From the NCBI RefSeq assembly GCF_000224335.1, contig NZ_AFXZ01000044.1:1-54104 (forward strand): 54,104 bases of DNA, read 5' to 3'. Shown piece by piece: positions 8,748 through 16,874 of the stretch. This stretch comes from Bizionia argentinensis JUB59. GTDB taxonomy: Bacteria; Bacteroidota; Bacteroidia; Flavobacteriales; Flavobacteriaceae. Every line of letters begins with the position of its first letter. Position 1 is the first letter of the stretch. The notes under the pieces are model-generated. The model was not told where the DNA came from and did not search any database. It worked only from the letters and a program-made list of their open reading frames with translations. The position numbers and the translations under genes were made by a program.

Positions 8748-10019
8748 ATGGAACGCGACGAACAGATTTTTGAATTAATAGAAGCTGAAAAACAACGCCA
8801 GCTTAATGGTCTTGAATTAATTGCATCAGAAAACTTTGTTAGTGACCAGGTCATGGAAGCTGCAGGTTCTGTTTTAACTAATAAATATGCTGAAGGTTAT
8901 CCTGGTAAACGCTATTATGGCGGTTGCGAAGTGGTGGATGAGGTAGAGCAGTTAGCAATAGATCGTGCAAAAACATTATTTGGAGCAGCTTATGCAAACG
9001 TACAACCGCACTCGGGTAGTCAGGCAAATACAGCTGTTTATTCAGCGTGCTTAAAACCTGGAGATAAAATTCTTGGTTTCGACTTATCGCATGGTGGGCA
9101 TTTAACGCATGGATCGCCTGTAAACTTTTCGGGAAAATTATACAATCCTGTTTTTTACGGTGTAAAGAAAGAAACGGGTCTTATTGATTATGATCATGTT
9201 GCTGAAGTAGCTGAACGTGAAAAGCCAAAAATGATTATTTGTGGAGCATCTGCTTATTCTCGTGATATGGATTTTAAACGTTTCCGTGAAATTGCTGACA
9301 GTGTTGGTGCTTTGTTATTGGGAGATATTTCTCATCCTGCAGGTTTAATAGCGAAGGGTATTTTAAACGATCCTTTACATCATTGCCATATTGTAACAAC
9401 TACAACACATAAAACGTTGCGTGGTCCTCGTGGTGGAATGATTATGATGGGTAAAGATTTTGATAACCCATTCGGTTTAAAACTGAAAAATGGCAACTTA
9501 CGTAAAATGTCTTCTTTATTAGATTCTGGTGTATTCCCAGGTAATCAAGGTGGGCCATTAGAACATATTATTGCGGCTAAAGCAATTGCTTTTGGAGAAG
9601 CCTTATCCGAGGATTTTATGCACTATATGTTGCAAGTGAAGAAAAATGCAGCTGCTATGGCAAAAGCATTTGTGGATAGAGATTACCATATTATTTCTGG
9701 CGGAACGGATAACCACATGATGTTAATTGACTTACGTAACAAAAATATCACTGGAAAAGAAGCTGAAAATGCTTTGGTAAAAGCTGATATTACTGTTAAT
9801 AAAAACATGGTTCCTTTCGATGATAAAAGCCCATTTGTAACTTCTGGTATCCGAATTGGAACACCAGCTATTACAACACGTGGTTTAAAAGAAAAAGACA
9901 TGGAAGCTATTGTAGCTTTAGTGGATGAAGTAATTATGAATTATGAAGATGATGCGAAATTAGAAGCAATTAGCGAAAAAGTTAATGCTATGATGAGCGG
10001 TTTACCTTTGTTTGTATAA
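8748..10019 (+). CDS. glyA: Serine hydroxymethyltransferase
   Basis: This cytoplasmic PLP enzyme converts serine and tetrahydrofolate to glycine and 5,10-methylenetetrahydrofolate, the main source of one-carbon units. It has 423 residues, the usual length. Family signatures include [10 protein letters not shown] near the N-terminus, [26 protein letters not shown], and the PLP-lysine segment [14 protein letters not shown], in which the lysine forms the Schiff base. The C-terminus carries [15 protein letters not shown]. It has its own promoter at 8686-8720 and a strong terminator at 10043-10074, so it is a single-gene unit. Confidence 0.98.
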   Translation: MERDEQIFELIEAEKQRQLNGLELIASENFVSDQVMEAAGSVLTNKYAEGYPGKRYYGGCEVVDEVEQLAIDRAKTLFGAAYANVQPHSGSQANTAVYSACLKPGDKILGFDLSHGGHLTHGSPVNFSGKLYNPVFYGVKKETGLIDYDHVAEVAEREKPKMIICGASAYSRDMDFKRFREIADSVGALLLGDISHPAGLIAKGILNDPLHHCHIVTTTTHKTLRGPRGGMIMMGKDFDNPFGLKLKNGNLRKMSSLLDSGVFPGNQGGPLEHIIAAKAIAFGEALSEDFMHYMLQVKKNAAAMAKAFVDRDYHIISGGTDNHMMLIDLRNKNITGKEAENALVKADITVNKNMVPFDDKSPFVTSGIRIGTPAITTRGLKEKDMEAIVALVDEVIMNYEDDAKLEAISEKVNAMMSGLPLFV

Positions 10020-10042
10020 TTACAAATGCTTTATAAAACATA

Positions 10043-10074
10043 AAACCTGCTTGTTAATTCAAGCAGGTTTTTTT
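10043..10074 (+). terminator. Rho-independent terminator of glyA
   Basis: An 11-bp perfect stem (AAACCTGCTTG / CAAGCAGGTTT) with loop TTAATT is followed by a run of Ts. It may also serve the convergent beta-helix lipoprotein gene. Confidence 0.88.
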
Positions 10075-10097
10075 ATGAAGTATTTTGTAGGAATTTT

Positions 10098-11645
10098 CTA
10101 AAAGGACGTATGCTGATAAGCGCCAGCATCTGGAGTAGATGTTCTGTTTACATTTAGAATATCATTACCTACTTGATTAGAAAACGGATTCGTGCCAATA
10201 TCAATGGCACCCGAATTATCTCCAATTATCAATTTGTTTTTATGGGTGTTTTTGAAGTCAGGGTCGCTGTTAAAACGCATAGCCTCATAGCGTGTAGTGT
10301 CATCAAAATCGTAATTAGCACCAGAAAAATTATTGTTGGAATCTTGAAAACGCACCAATGAATTTGTGAATTTAAAGTTGAAAATATTTCCAGGGTCAGC
10401 CACTTCATCTAAAATAAATTCAGGATTATCATTTCCATAAATAATACAGTTGTTGAAATTGGCTTCTGTTAAATCGAATAAATATACAGCATCGGCTGTT
10501 TCACGGAAATTATTTAAGAGTAGGGCAGGGAACTGACGGAAACTATTATTCCAATAATTCGCAATAGTACAATGTGTGAAATTATATTTTCCACCTTCTG
10601 TTCCTGCAAAAGAGGATTGTCCTGAATTATTAATCACAACATTTTCTGCCGTAATAGAGGTGTTTCTTCCTAAAATTCCGAAGTTACTACTGTTATATAT
10701 TTGAGAATTGGTAATCGTTAATTTGGCATTTGGTTCATTTGCATTGCTATCACTTATTATTCCAACACCCGCATTTTTAATAGTCGCGTATTTAATAGTA
10801 TTATTTACACTTCCCTGAAAGAGCCAAATAGTTCCCCATTGGCCAGGAATATCACTAAAATTAGGTTCCAGACGATTACCTTGGAAAATAACTTCATTCT
10901 CCAAAAGATCTTGATCTGTACTGAATGTGCCATTAACGTTAATAGAAGCGCCATCGGCAACCAATATGCCTGAATTAGAATGAAAATGAACGCGCGCACC
11001 GGCATCAATGATTAAAGTTTCACCATTAGGAACAGCGGCATAACCATAAATAACATAGGGTTTTTGGTTGGTAAAATTAAATTCACTTGGTTCTAAATAA
11101 CGACCTTCAATTTCGGTTTCTAATATTTCGCCACCAATATTTAATGTTAAGGTTTCAATAATTCCTGTGGATTGATCCTTATTAGGATATATAAAAACAG
11201 CGTCTTTAACAAGTGTAACTAAATTGACAGCTTGCATTTTGGAGCCTGTATCAAATTCAATTTTATCGGTATATAAAAACGCGCCGGTGTTTGGCAGGTT
11301 ATTAATATCTATGGTAGTTTCAATAAAAACATACATGCTGTCTTTGGCAAGAATTTCTACGTTTTCAAACGAGTTTCCAGACATGCCATCTACATTTAAG
11401 CGGTATTCAGAACTGATTCCAGAGGCTAGTTTAATGGTTGGAATACTAATGTCATCCTTACTCCGGTTATAAACAATTAAATTATAAGTGCTGGATCCGA
11501 TGTTGGTAAAAACGGTATCTAAATAAACCGTATCTTTTGAAAACTCTAGGTTTCCAGAACTCGGTGCGAACTCTAAGTCCTTACGACAAGAACTCCAAAG
11601 CATTAAAAAGCCAACGCAAAAAAGAAAATAAATAATACGTTTCAT
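10098..11645 (-). CDS. Parallel beta-helix lipoprotein, function unknown
   Basis: This 515-residue protein has a lipoprotein signal (about 1-20, lipobox WSSC). The N-terminal half looks like beta-sandwich modules, with segments such as KDTVYLDTVFTNIGSS. From about residue 200 to 490 it becomes a right-handed parallel beta-helix: repeated short strands with Asn/Gly turns (GTIWLFQGSVNNTIKYATI, AKLTITNSQIYNSSNFGIL, NFNNCIIYGNDNPEF). It ends with DAGAYQHTSF, a tail typical of flavobacterial beta-helix proteins. It is exported to the outer membrane. No polysaccharide-lyase catalytic triad is recognisable, so enzymatic activity is unproven and a carbohydrate-binding or structural role is equally possible. 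Confidence 0.75.
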   Translation of the reverse strand: MKRIIYFLFCVGFLMLWSSCRKDLEFAPSSGNLEFSKDTVYLDTVFTNIGSSTYNLIVYNRSKDDISIPTIKLASGISSEYRLNVDGMSGNSFENVEILAKDSMYVFIETTIDINNLPNTGAFLYTDKIEFDTGSKMQAVNLVTLVKDAVFIYPNKDQSTGIIETLTLNIGGEILETEIEGRYLEPSEFNFTNQKPYVIYGYAAVPNGETLIIDAGARVHFHSNSGILVADGASINVNGTFSTDQDLLENEVIFQGNRLEPNFSDIPGQWGTIWLFQGSVNNTIKYATIKNAGVGIISDSNANEPNAKLTITNSQIYNSSNFGILGRNTSITAENVVINNSGQSSFAGTEGGKYNFTHCTIANYWNNSFRQFPALLLNNFRETADAVYLFDLTEANFNNCIIYGNDNPEFILDEVADPGNIFNFKFTNSLVRFQDSNNNFSGANYDFDDTTRYEAMRFNSDPDFKNTHKNKLIIGDNSGAIDIGTNPFSNQVGNDILNVNRTSTPDAGAYQHTSF

Positions 11646-11675
11646 GTGCTTATTTTTATTGTTTTTTAAATGGCA

Positions 11676-11693
11676 TCCCGATAGCTATTGGGA
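11676..11693. repeat. Short palindrome of the TCCCGATAGC type
   Basis: TCCCGATAGCTATTGGGA is an 18-bp near-perfect palindrome with one G-T position, located upstream of the beta-helix lipoprotein gene. From memory, the core CCCGATAGCTATCGGG recurs in intergenic DNA of many flavobacteria. Only this copy is visible here, and it shares CCCGA/TCGGG arms with the hairpin at 50061-50074. Confidence 0.45.
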
Positions 11694-11837
11694 CTGTTTG
11701 GTATATACTTGTTTGGCATGCAATTTAGCAGTTCTCATGGATAATAACACTTTTAGCATACTCGCTTCATAAAATGATATCAATTTGCTCAAAAATATAA
11801 CTTTTGGACTGATGATTTCTTATGAAACCTATAATAA

Positions 11838-12221
11838 TTAGAGAAATATGTTTTTAATATCCTCGGTAATTCTAGTTGGTCGCATACGGTTACTATCCAT
11901 ATAAACCCATTTAGTTTCCGATTTAGCGAGAAGTGTTTCCCCATTTAGTATTTCAACAATACGTGTGCACTTGACGCCTTCCGAATTTGGTACATAGGTT
12001 TTTAGCGTAATCAGATCGTCCAAAAAAGCGGGTTTTTTGTAGGTGATATGATGTGATAACATGATCCATAAAAAACTATCTGTTATCTCTTTTGGTGCAT
12101 TTGTAAACCAATGCAGTTTGGCAACGTCCTCAACCCATTTTACATAACGAACGTTATTAACATGGTTGAGGTCGTCTAAATCATCAGTAGTAACTTGTAT
12201 TGTGGTTTGAAATGTTTGCAT
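11838..12221 (-). CDS. Acyl-CoA thioesterase, hotdog fold (YbgC/FadM type)
   Basis: This 127-residue cytoplasmic protein has the 4-hydroxybenzoyl-CoA thioesterase layout. The motif TDDLDDLNHVNNVRYVKWVEDVA near the N-terminus carries the catalytic Asp region and the NHVNN turn, and the long central helix and beta strands (HHITYKKPAFLDDLITLKTYV, TLLAKSETKWVYMD) follow. It would hydrolyse acyl-CoA thioesters, but the natural acyl group cannot be read from sequence. It lies 72 bp downstream of the glutaminyl cyclase on the same strand's opposite side (its start precedes that gene's stop at 12294), so the two may share a transcript. Confidence 0.85.
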   Translation of the reverse strand: MQTFQTTIQVTTDDLDDLNHVNNVRYVKWVEDVAKLHWFTNAPKEITDSFLWIMLSHHITYKKPAFLDDLITLKTYVPNSEGVKCTRIVEILNGETLLAKSETKWVYMDSNRMRPTRITEDIKNIFL

Positions 12222-12293
12222 ACTAACTCTTTTACCGTTTGACTTTATTTCTAAATGGTTCTTATTTATGTGAAGAAAGGGAGTAATTAAAAT

Positions 12294-13328
12294 CTACTTT
12301 TCAACTACTTCAATCTCAAATAATTTATCCCAATATTTACCAGTTACAAAAATGGTTTTGGTTTCTGGATTATAAGCAATTCCGTTTAAAACATCTAATT
12401 TCGGGTGTTTTGTTACATTATTCTGTAAGGGTGAAAAATCAATCACGCCTTCAACTGCACCGTTTTCTGGGTTTATAATTGCCACACCATTTTTATTCCA
12501 GCGGTTGGCGTATATTTTTCCATTTACCCATTCTAATTCATTTAATTCAACCACTTTTCCTTTGTTATGATAAGCTTGAATATAACTTTCTTCCGTTAAG
12601 GTTTCAGGGTTAAGTGTCCATATTTTTTCTGTGCCATCACTTTTATAAAGTTTAGAGCCGTCATTACAAATTCCCCAACCTTCAAGGCTTTCGCCATATT
12701 TAAAACTTCCGATTTTTTCAAATGAATCCACATCGTAAACAAAACCAGTTCCTTTTTTCCAAGTCAACTGATAAATTTTATCATTAAGAATAGATATGCC
12801 TTCGCCGAAATATTCATTAGATAAATCGATGTTCTTTAAAACATCACCAGTTTTATAATCTACTTTCCGCAATTTAGATCCCCCATATTGCCCAGTTCCT
12901 TCATATAATTCACCCTTATAAAACTCCAAGCCTTGTGTGTAGGATGAAGGATCGTGTGGGTATTCATTTATAATTTTATAACTGTATATTTTAGGTGTTT
13001 GGTTATTTAGTATGGTAATGTTTTTGGTTACGCTTGTCGCTTCACCATTCAAGCTAAAAGAGGCGATTACTTCATGAATACCTAATTTTATATTCTGAAG
13101 TATTTCAGTTGTTTTAATCTTTTTTCCATCCAATGTATAGTCAACCTCGCTCATTTCATGGTTTTTCGGGTTGGAAATAGAGAGCTTTAGCTCATCACCA
13201 AGGGTAAAAGCATCATTGGAGACGTTGGTTTTGATAGAAATATCTTTTTTTGCTTCATTAATATTGGTGCCACAAGATGATAAAGTAAGGCATAAAATTA
13301 TGATAGTAAGAGACTTATAAAGCTTCAT
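12294..13328 (-). CDS. Glutaminyl-peptide cyclotransferase, lipoprotein (beta-propeller type)
   Basis: This 344-residue lipoprotein (lipobox LSSC, C19) carries a short immunoglobulin-like region at about 30-110 and then the five-bladed propeller of the Glu_cyclase_2 family. Recognisable segments are EYPHDPSSYTQGLEFYKGE, LYEGTGQYGGSKLRKVD, EGWGICNDG, NELEWVNGKIYANRW and LNGIAYNPETKTIFVTGKYW. The family turns N-terminal glutamine of exported proteins into pyroglutamate, which protects them. In Bacteroidota it acts in the periplasm or outer membrane, consistent with the lipid anchor. It is the first gene of a possible two-gene unit with the downstream thioesterase. The SRP RNA gene is divergent. 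Confidence 0.88.
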   Translation of the reverse strand: MKLYKSLTIIILCLTLSSCGTNINEAKKDISIKTNVSNDAFTLGDELKLSISNPKNHEMSEVDYTLDGKKIKTTEILQNIKLGIHEVIASFSLNGEATSVTKNITILNNQTPKIYSYKIINEYPHDPSSYTQGLEFYKGELYEGTGQYGGSKLRKVDYKTGDVLKNIDLSNEYFGEGISILNDKIYQLTWKKGTGFVYDVDSFEKIGSFKYGESLEGWGICNDGSKLYKSDGTEKIWTLNPETLTEESYIQAYHNKGKVVELNELEWVNGKIYANRWNKNGVAIINPENGAVEGVIDFSPLQNNVTKHPKLDVLNGIAYNPETKTIFVTGKYWDKLFEIEVVEK

Positions 13329-13382
13329 GAGGAGTTATTTATTTAAGGCAAGATATTTATTAAAATTCAGTTTAAAAAATCA

Positions 13383-13412
13383 TTGTGAACATTTTAAAAG
13401 ATTGTATATTTG
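13383..13412 (+). promoter_or_regulatory. Promoter of the SRP RNA gene
   Basis: TTG at 13383-13385 and TATATTTG at 13405-13412 are separated by 19 nt, the ideal Bacteroidota -33/-7 spacing. The predicted start falls near 13417-13420, at the 5' end of the RNA. Confidence 0.75.
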
Positions 13413-13416
13413 CCGC

Positions 13417-13514
13417 GGGCAAGTCCTACACAACCAGCTCCTGTTGAATCCTCCAGGGCGGGAACGCAGCAAAGGTAAATGGTCGTAGCGGTGTGATGTA
13501 GGTAGCTTGCCCTT
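13417..13514 (+). ncRNA. ffs: Signal recognition particle RNA, small bacterial type
   Basis: About 98 nt form one long hairpin: the ends GGGCAAG and CTTGCCC pair, as do CCTACAC and GTGTGATGTAGG further in. The conserved apical SRP core reads CCTCCAGGGCGGGAACGCAGCA, here split as CCTCCAGGGCGGG then AACGCAGCAAAGG. This asymmetric loop and tetraloop region binds Ffh. A run of seven Ts at 13513-13519 forms the terminator. The RNA is part of the particle that targets membrane proteins co-translationally. Confidence 0.95.
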
Positions 13515-13663
13515 TTTTTATGCCTTTACTTTTCCTTTCCAAATATGAAAGGATTTATATAAATGAGATTTGTAGACGGTTAGTTTACAAATCTTTTTCA
13601 TTTTATAGCATATTCCATATTTCATTCTTAATTTTACGATCTTAAATTTCACACGAAAAACGT

Positions 13664-14467
13664 ATGTCTAAAGTTGTTTTGATTACAGGCGGTTCATCGG
13701 GAATCGGAAAATCGGTTGGCGATTATTTAACTCAAAAAGGATTTACTGTTTACGGCACGAGTCGTTCTCCAGAAAAATATACTGCTAATAATTTTCCTCT
13801 AATAGGGTTGGATGTTACTAAGACTGAAACCATATTGGAAGCAGTAAAAATAGTTATTGAAAAAACTGGTAGGTTGGATGTGGTTATTAATAATGCAGGC
13901 GTTGGTATTACGGGGCCAATAGAAGAAATTCCAGAACAAGAAATAAAAAATAATTTTGAAACCAATTTTTTCGGACCTATCAATGTTATAAAAGCGGTAT
14001 TGCCACAAATGCGTAAGCAACAATCGGGTTTAATAATCAATGTCACATCTATTGCTGGCTATATGGGATTGCCTTATCGTGGTATTTATAGCGCTAGCAA
14101 AGGCGCCTTGGAACTCGTTACAGAGGCATTCCGAATGGAAGTGAAGGCATTTAATATTCAAATGACTAATGTGGCGCCTGGAGATTTTGCTACCAATATT
14201 GCTTCGGGACGATATCATGCACCTGTTTTAGAAAATTCGCCTTACAAAAATCAATATGGAACGTCGTTAAAGTTAATGGATTCGCATGTTGATGCGGGGA
14301 AAAATCCGTTAGAAATGGCGAAGGCAATTCATCAAATTATAAATTCGCCAAATCCTAAAGTACATTATAAAGTAGGCGAGTTTATGCAGAAATTTTCCAT
14401 TGTTCTCAAACGTATTCTGCCGGATAAAATTTATGAAAAATTACTTATGAATCATTATAAATTGTAA
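13664..14467 (+). CDS. Short-chain dehydrogenase/reductase
   Basis: This 267-residue protein is a classical SDR. The cofactor motif TGGSSGIG lies at 8-15, NNAG near residue 76, and the catalytic Ser and YxxxK in the segment around NVTSIAG and YSASKGA. The C-terminal part, with MQKFSIVLKRILPDKIYEK, resembles SDRs acting on lipophilic or steroid-like substrates, but the substrate is not determinable. It is cytoplasmic and stands alone between the SRP RNA and the transaldolase gene (86 bp gap). An A-rich stretch precedes the ATG, and no clear Shine-Dalgarno is seen. Confidence 0.88.
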   Translation: MSKVVLITGGSSGIGKSVGDYLTQKGFTVYGTSRSPEKYTANNFPLIGLDVTKTETILEAVKIVIEKTGRLDVVINNAGVGITGPIEEIPEQEIKNNFETNFFGPINVIKAVLPQMRKQQSGLIINVTSIAGYMGLPYRGIYSASKGALELVTEAFRMEVKAFNIQMTNVAPGDFATNIASGRYHAPVLENSPYKNQYGTSLKLMDSHVDAGKNPLEMAKAIHQIINSPNPKVHYKVGEFMQKFSIVLKRILPDKIYEKLLMNHYKL

Positions 14468-14553
14468 TTTTACAATCCTTTATTCAAAGGATTTAGGACA
14501 CTAATATTTATTAATAATTTCTGTTTTTGCAGAAGTGACACAAACTATTACTT

Positions 14554-15207
14554 ATGAAATTTTTTATTGACACAGCAAATTTAGATCAGATTCGCGAAGC
14601 CCAAGATTTAGGAGTTTTGGATGGTGTAACAACAAATCCATCTTTAATGGCTAAAGAAGGCATTACCGGACACGATAATATTATGAAGCATTATGTGGAT
14701 ATTTGCAATATTGTAGATGGCGATGTGAGTGCTGAAGTTATTGCTACAGATTATGACGGGATGGTTCGTGAAGGTGAAGCGTTAGCTGATTTACACGAGC
14801 AGATTGTGGTTAAATTACCAATGATTAAAGATGGTATTAAGGCTTGTAAGTATTTTTCTGATAAGGGTGTTAAAACGAATGTAACATTGGTTTTTTCAGC
14901 TGGGCAAGCGTTATTAGCGGCTAAAGCAGGAGCAACCTATGTGTCGCCTTTTATTGGTCGTTTAGATGATATTTCTACAGATGGTTTAAATCTTGTTTCT
15001 GAAATTCGTCATATTTATGATAACTATGGCTTTGAAACTCAAATTTTAGCTGCTTCTGTGCGCCACACTATGCACATTATCGATTGTGCTAAATTAGGAG
15101 CCGATGTCATGACAGGACCTTTAAGTGCTATTGAAGGGTTGTTAAAACATCCATTGACGGATATTGGTTTAGCGAAGTTTCTTGAAGATTTTAAGAAAGG
15201 TAATTAA
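14554..15207 (+). CDS. Transaldolase of the FSA/TalC family
   Basis: This is a 217-residue TIM barrel of the short transaldolase / fructose-6-phosphate aldolase family. The Schiff-base lysine is K87 in VVKLPM. Two positions that tell the activities apart are visible. E61 (in AEVIA) stands where E. coli FSA has Gln, and F133 (in SPFIGRLDD) stands where FSA has Tyr. Both favour true transaldolase (TalC-like) over FSA, although automatic naming often gives fructose-6-phosphate aldolase. It would serve the non-oxidative pentose phosphate pathway. A strong terminator follows at 15227-15263, so it is a single-gene unit. Confidence 0.92.
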   Translation: MKFFIDTANLDQIREAQDLGVLDGVTTNPSLMAKEGITGHDNIMKHYVDICNIVDGDVSAEVIATDYDGMVREGEALADLHEQIVVKLPMIKDGIKACKYFSDKGVKTNVTLVFSAGQALLAAKAGATYVSPFIGRLDDISTDGLNLVSEIRHIYDNYGFETQILAASVRHTMHIIDCAKLGADVMTGPLSAIEGLLKHPLTDIGLAKFLEDFKKGN

Positions 15208-15226
15208 GCTAAAGAATTTATAGAAT

Positions 15227-15263
15227 AAAAAAGCCTTAACATTATATTTGTTAAGGCTTTTTT
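15227..15263. terminator. Bidirectional terminator after the transaldolase gene
   Basis: A 15-bp perfect stem (AAAAAAGCCTTAACA / TGTTAAGGCTTTTTT) with loop TTATATT lies between the transaldolase (+) and the TlpA-like lipoprotein (-) genes. Confidence 0.9.
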
Positions 15264-15284
15264 GTTGTTAATATTTTGCAATTT

Positions 15285-16721
15285 CTATTGATTGAGTAAG
15301 CCTAAAAGTTCCTCTTCAAACATAATAGAAAACATATTAGTATGCGCATTAACGATTTTGCCTTTTTTATCAATAATCATAACTTTATTAATAGGTGAAA
15401 TAGCTAATTTTTGTTTGGCTAATTCTGGATTTTTAAAAATAAATTCGTTGTCTTTAGAATAGTTATATTTCAAAATAAGACTCTTCCATTCCTGCTGTTT
15501 ATTAGTAGTAGCATGGATAGCAATAAAATTAACTTCAGGATACTTCACTTTTAATTCCTCTGCTTTTTTATGGCTATCATTGTGAGAGCTATATGTATTT
15601 GACCAAAAATAAAGCACAGTAGGCTTATTTATAACATCTTTTAAATTTAACTCTCTGTTGTTATAATCTAAAATACTGATTTCTGGTAGAAAACTTCCTG
15701 TTTTTAATGCTTTTAATGAACTAACCATTTCGGTAATATACGTGCCATTTTCCACATGCGTATTTTTAGCCGTGTAAGAGTTTAGAACTTCGTCGTATTC
15801 ATCCGTATTTTTACTTTTACTAATAAACTCAAAAGCAGTCTGCGCTAATAATCTATTTTTAATGGAATCATTGATCATTAACCTATCAATTAAATCGAGT
15901 TTGATAAGGTTATAGTTCTTGGATTTAACGTCAAGTACTGTATCATCCGATTTTTTAAAATGCTCGGATAACGCCATGTTTTCAAAATGATGTTTTAAAA
16001 AGGAGTAGTATGGAAAAAAATCCATCAATTCGCTATAGTCGTAATCTATCTCCGATCTGAAGTCATAAAAATTACTTGGAAGTGCCTCAAAATTGGCGCG
16101 TTCAGAATTAGCATAATTTACAAAAGGATAGACTTCTTTGCTTAAATAGTAATCGTAATTAATACTACCTTCAACTAAATTATTAAAAATATCAGATGTG
16201 GGATTTTTTACATTAAACTTCTTAAGCTTGTTAAACTTATGATTTCGAATAGAGTCTAAACGGCGCTCAAATTCATGGGGTGCCAATTGACTGTAACCAA
16301 GTACTACTTTATCCTCCGCCTCGCCATCTAGAAAAAGGTTTATTAAATAATTGTTTTTTCTGGCGCCACGACCTGTATAAACTAAAGATTCATCAAACTC
16401 CAGGGTGTTTAATCTAAATATGATACTATCATTAGGTTCTAATAAAACCATTTGATACTCTAAACCCTCAGCTGCCCATAGACGAAAGGTGTAAAGCCCT
16501 TCTTCCATATTTGCTACCTTATATAAAAAACGGTTACTTTCATCAAGAAAAACGGTATCTAATACTTTTTTAGATTTTGAAAGAATAACAAAATTTTCTC
16601 TTGGATTTACAACTTCTCCTCCAAAATAAGCTGCGCCTTCTTCAATTTTTGAATCTTTCTCACAAGATATCAAAATTAAAGTAGATGCAATTAAAGTAAA
16701 AACAAGTTTGAATTCTCTCAT
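15285..16721 (-). CDS. TlpA-like thioredoxin-fold lipoprotein without active-site cysteines
   Basis: This 478-residue lipoprotein has lipobox LISC (C20). An N-terminal beta domain (about 25-115) resembles the DUF4369-type domain found before TlpA folds. A helical middle and a C-terminal thioredoxin-like domain (about 345-478) follow. At the place of WCxxC the sequence reads WSNTYSSHND (373-382), and C20 is the only cysteine in the protein. The cis-proline region (AISPINKVMIID) and KGKIV hairpin are kept. It therefore cannot act as a thiol oxidoreductase, and a binding or chaperone role is the likeliest alternative. It is anchored in the periplasm or outer membrane and is monocistronic. Confidence 0.8.
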   Translation of the reverse strand: MREFKLVFTLIASTLILISCEKDSKIEEGAAYFGGEVVNPRENFVILSKSKKVLDTVFLDESNRFLYKVANMEEGLYTFRLWAAEGLEYQMVLLEPNDSIIFRLNTLEFDESLVYTGRGARKNNYLINLFLDGEAEDKVVLGYSQLAPHEFERRLDSIRNHKFNKLKKFNVKNPTSDIFNNLVEGSINYDYYLSKEVYPFVNYANSERANFEALPSNFYDFRSEIDYDYSELMDFFPYYSFLKHHFENMALSEHFKKSDDTVLDVKSKNYNLIKLDLIDRLMINDSIKNRLLAQTAFEFISKSKNTDEYDEVLNSYTAKNTHVENGTYITEMVSSLKALKTGSFLPEISILDYNNRELNLKDVINKPTVLYFWSNTYSSHNDSHKKAEELKVKYPEVNFIAIHATTNKQQEWKSLILKYNYSKDNEFIFKNPELAKQKLAISPINKVMIIDKKGKIVNAHTNMFSIMFEEELLGLLNQ

Positions 16722-16818
16722 AGTTGGGGTAATCTAAAAAAGCGGTCTTAGTTCACAAATGTAAAAGTTGTACTACCCACATCTTGTTAATACCTTGTTA
16801 AATATTAATATAGTTGGT

Positions 16819-16854
16819 TTTGTTTCGGCTTATGGAGGCTTTTTAGTACTTTTG
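16819..16854 (+). promoter_or_regulatory. Probable promoter of the ABC-F gene
   Basis: TACTTTTG at 16847-16854 fits the -7 consensus. TTTG at 16819-16822 lies 24 nt upstream, slightly longer than the usual spacing. The start of transcription would be near 16861, about 14 nt before the ATG. Confidence 0.5.
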
Positions 16855-16874
16855 CAAAAATTAAAAAGTAATAA

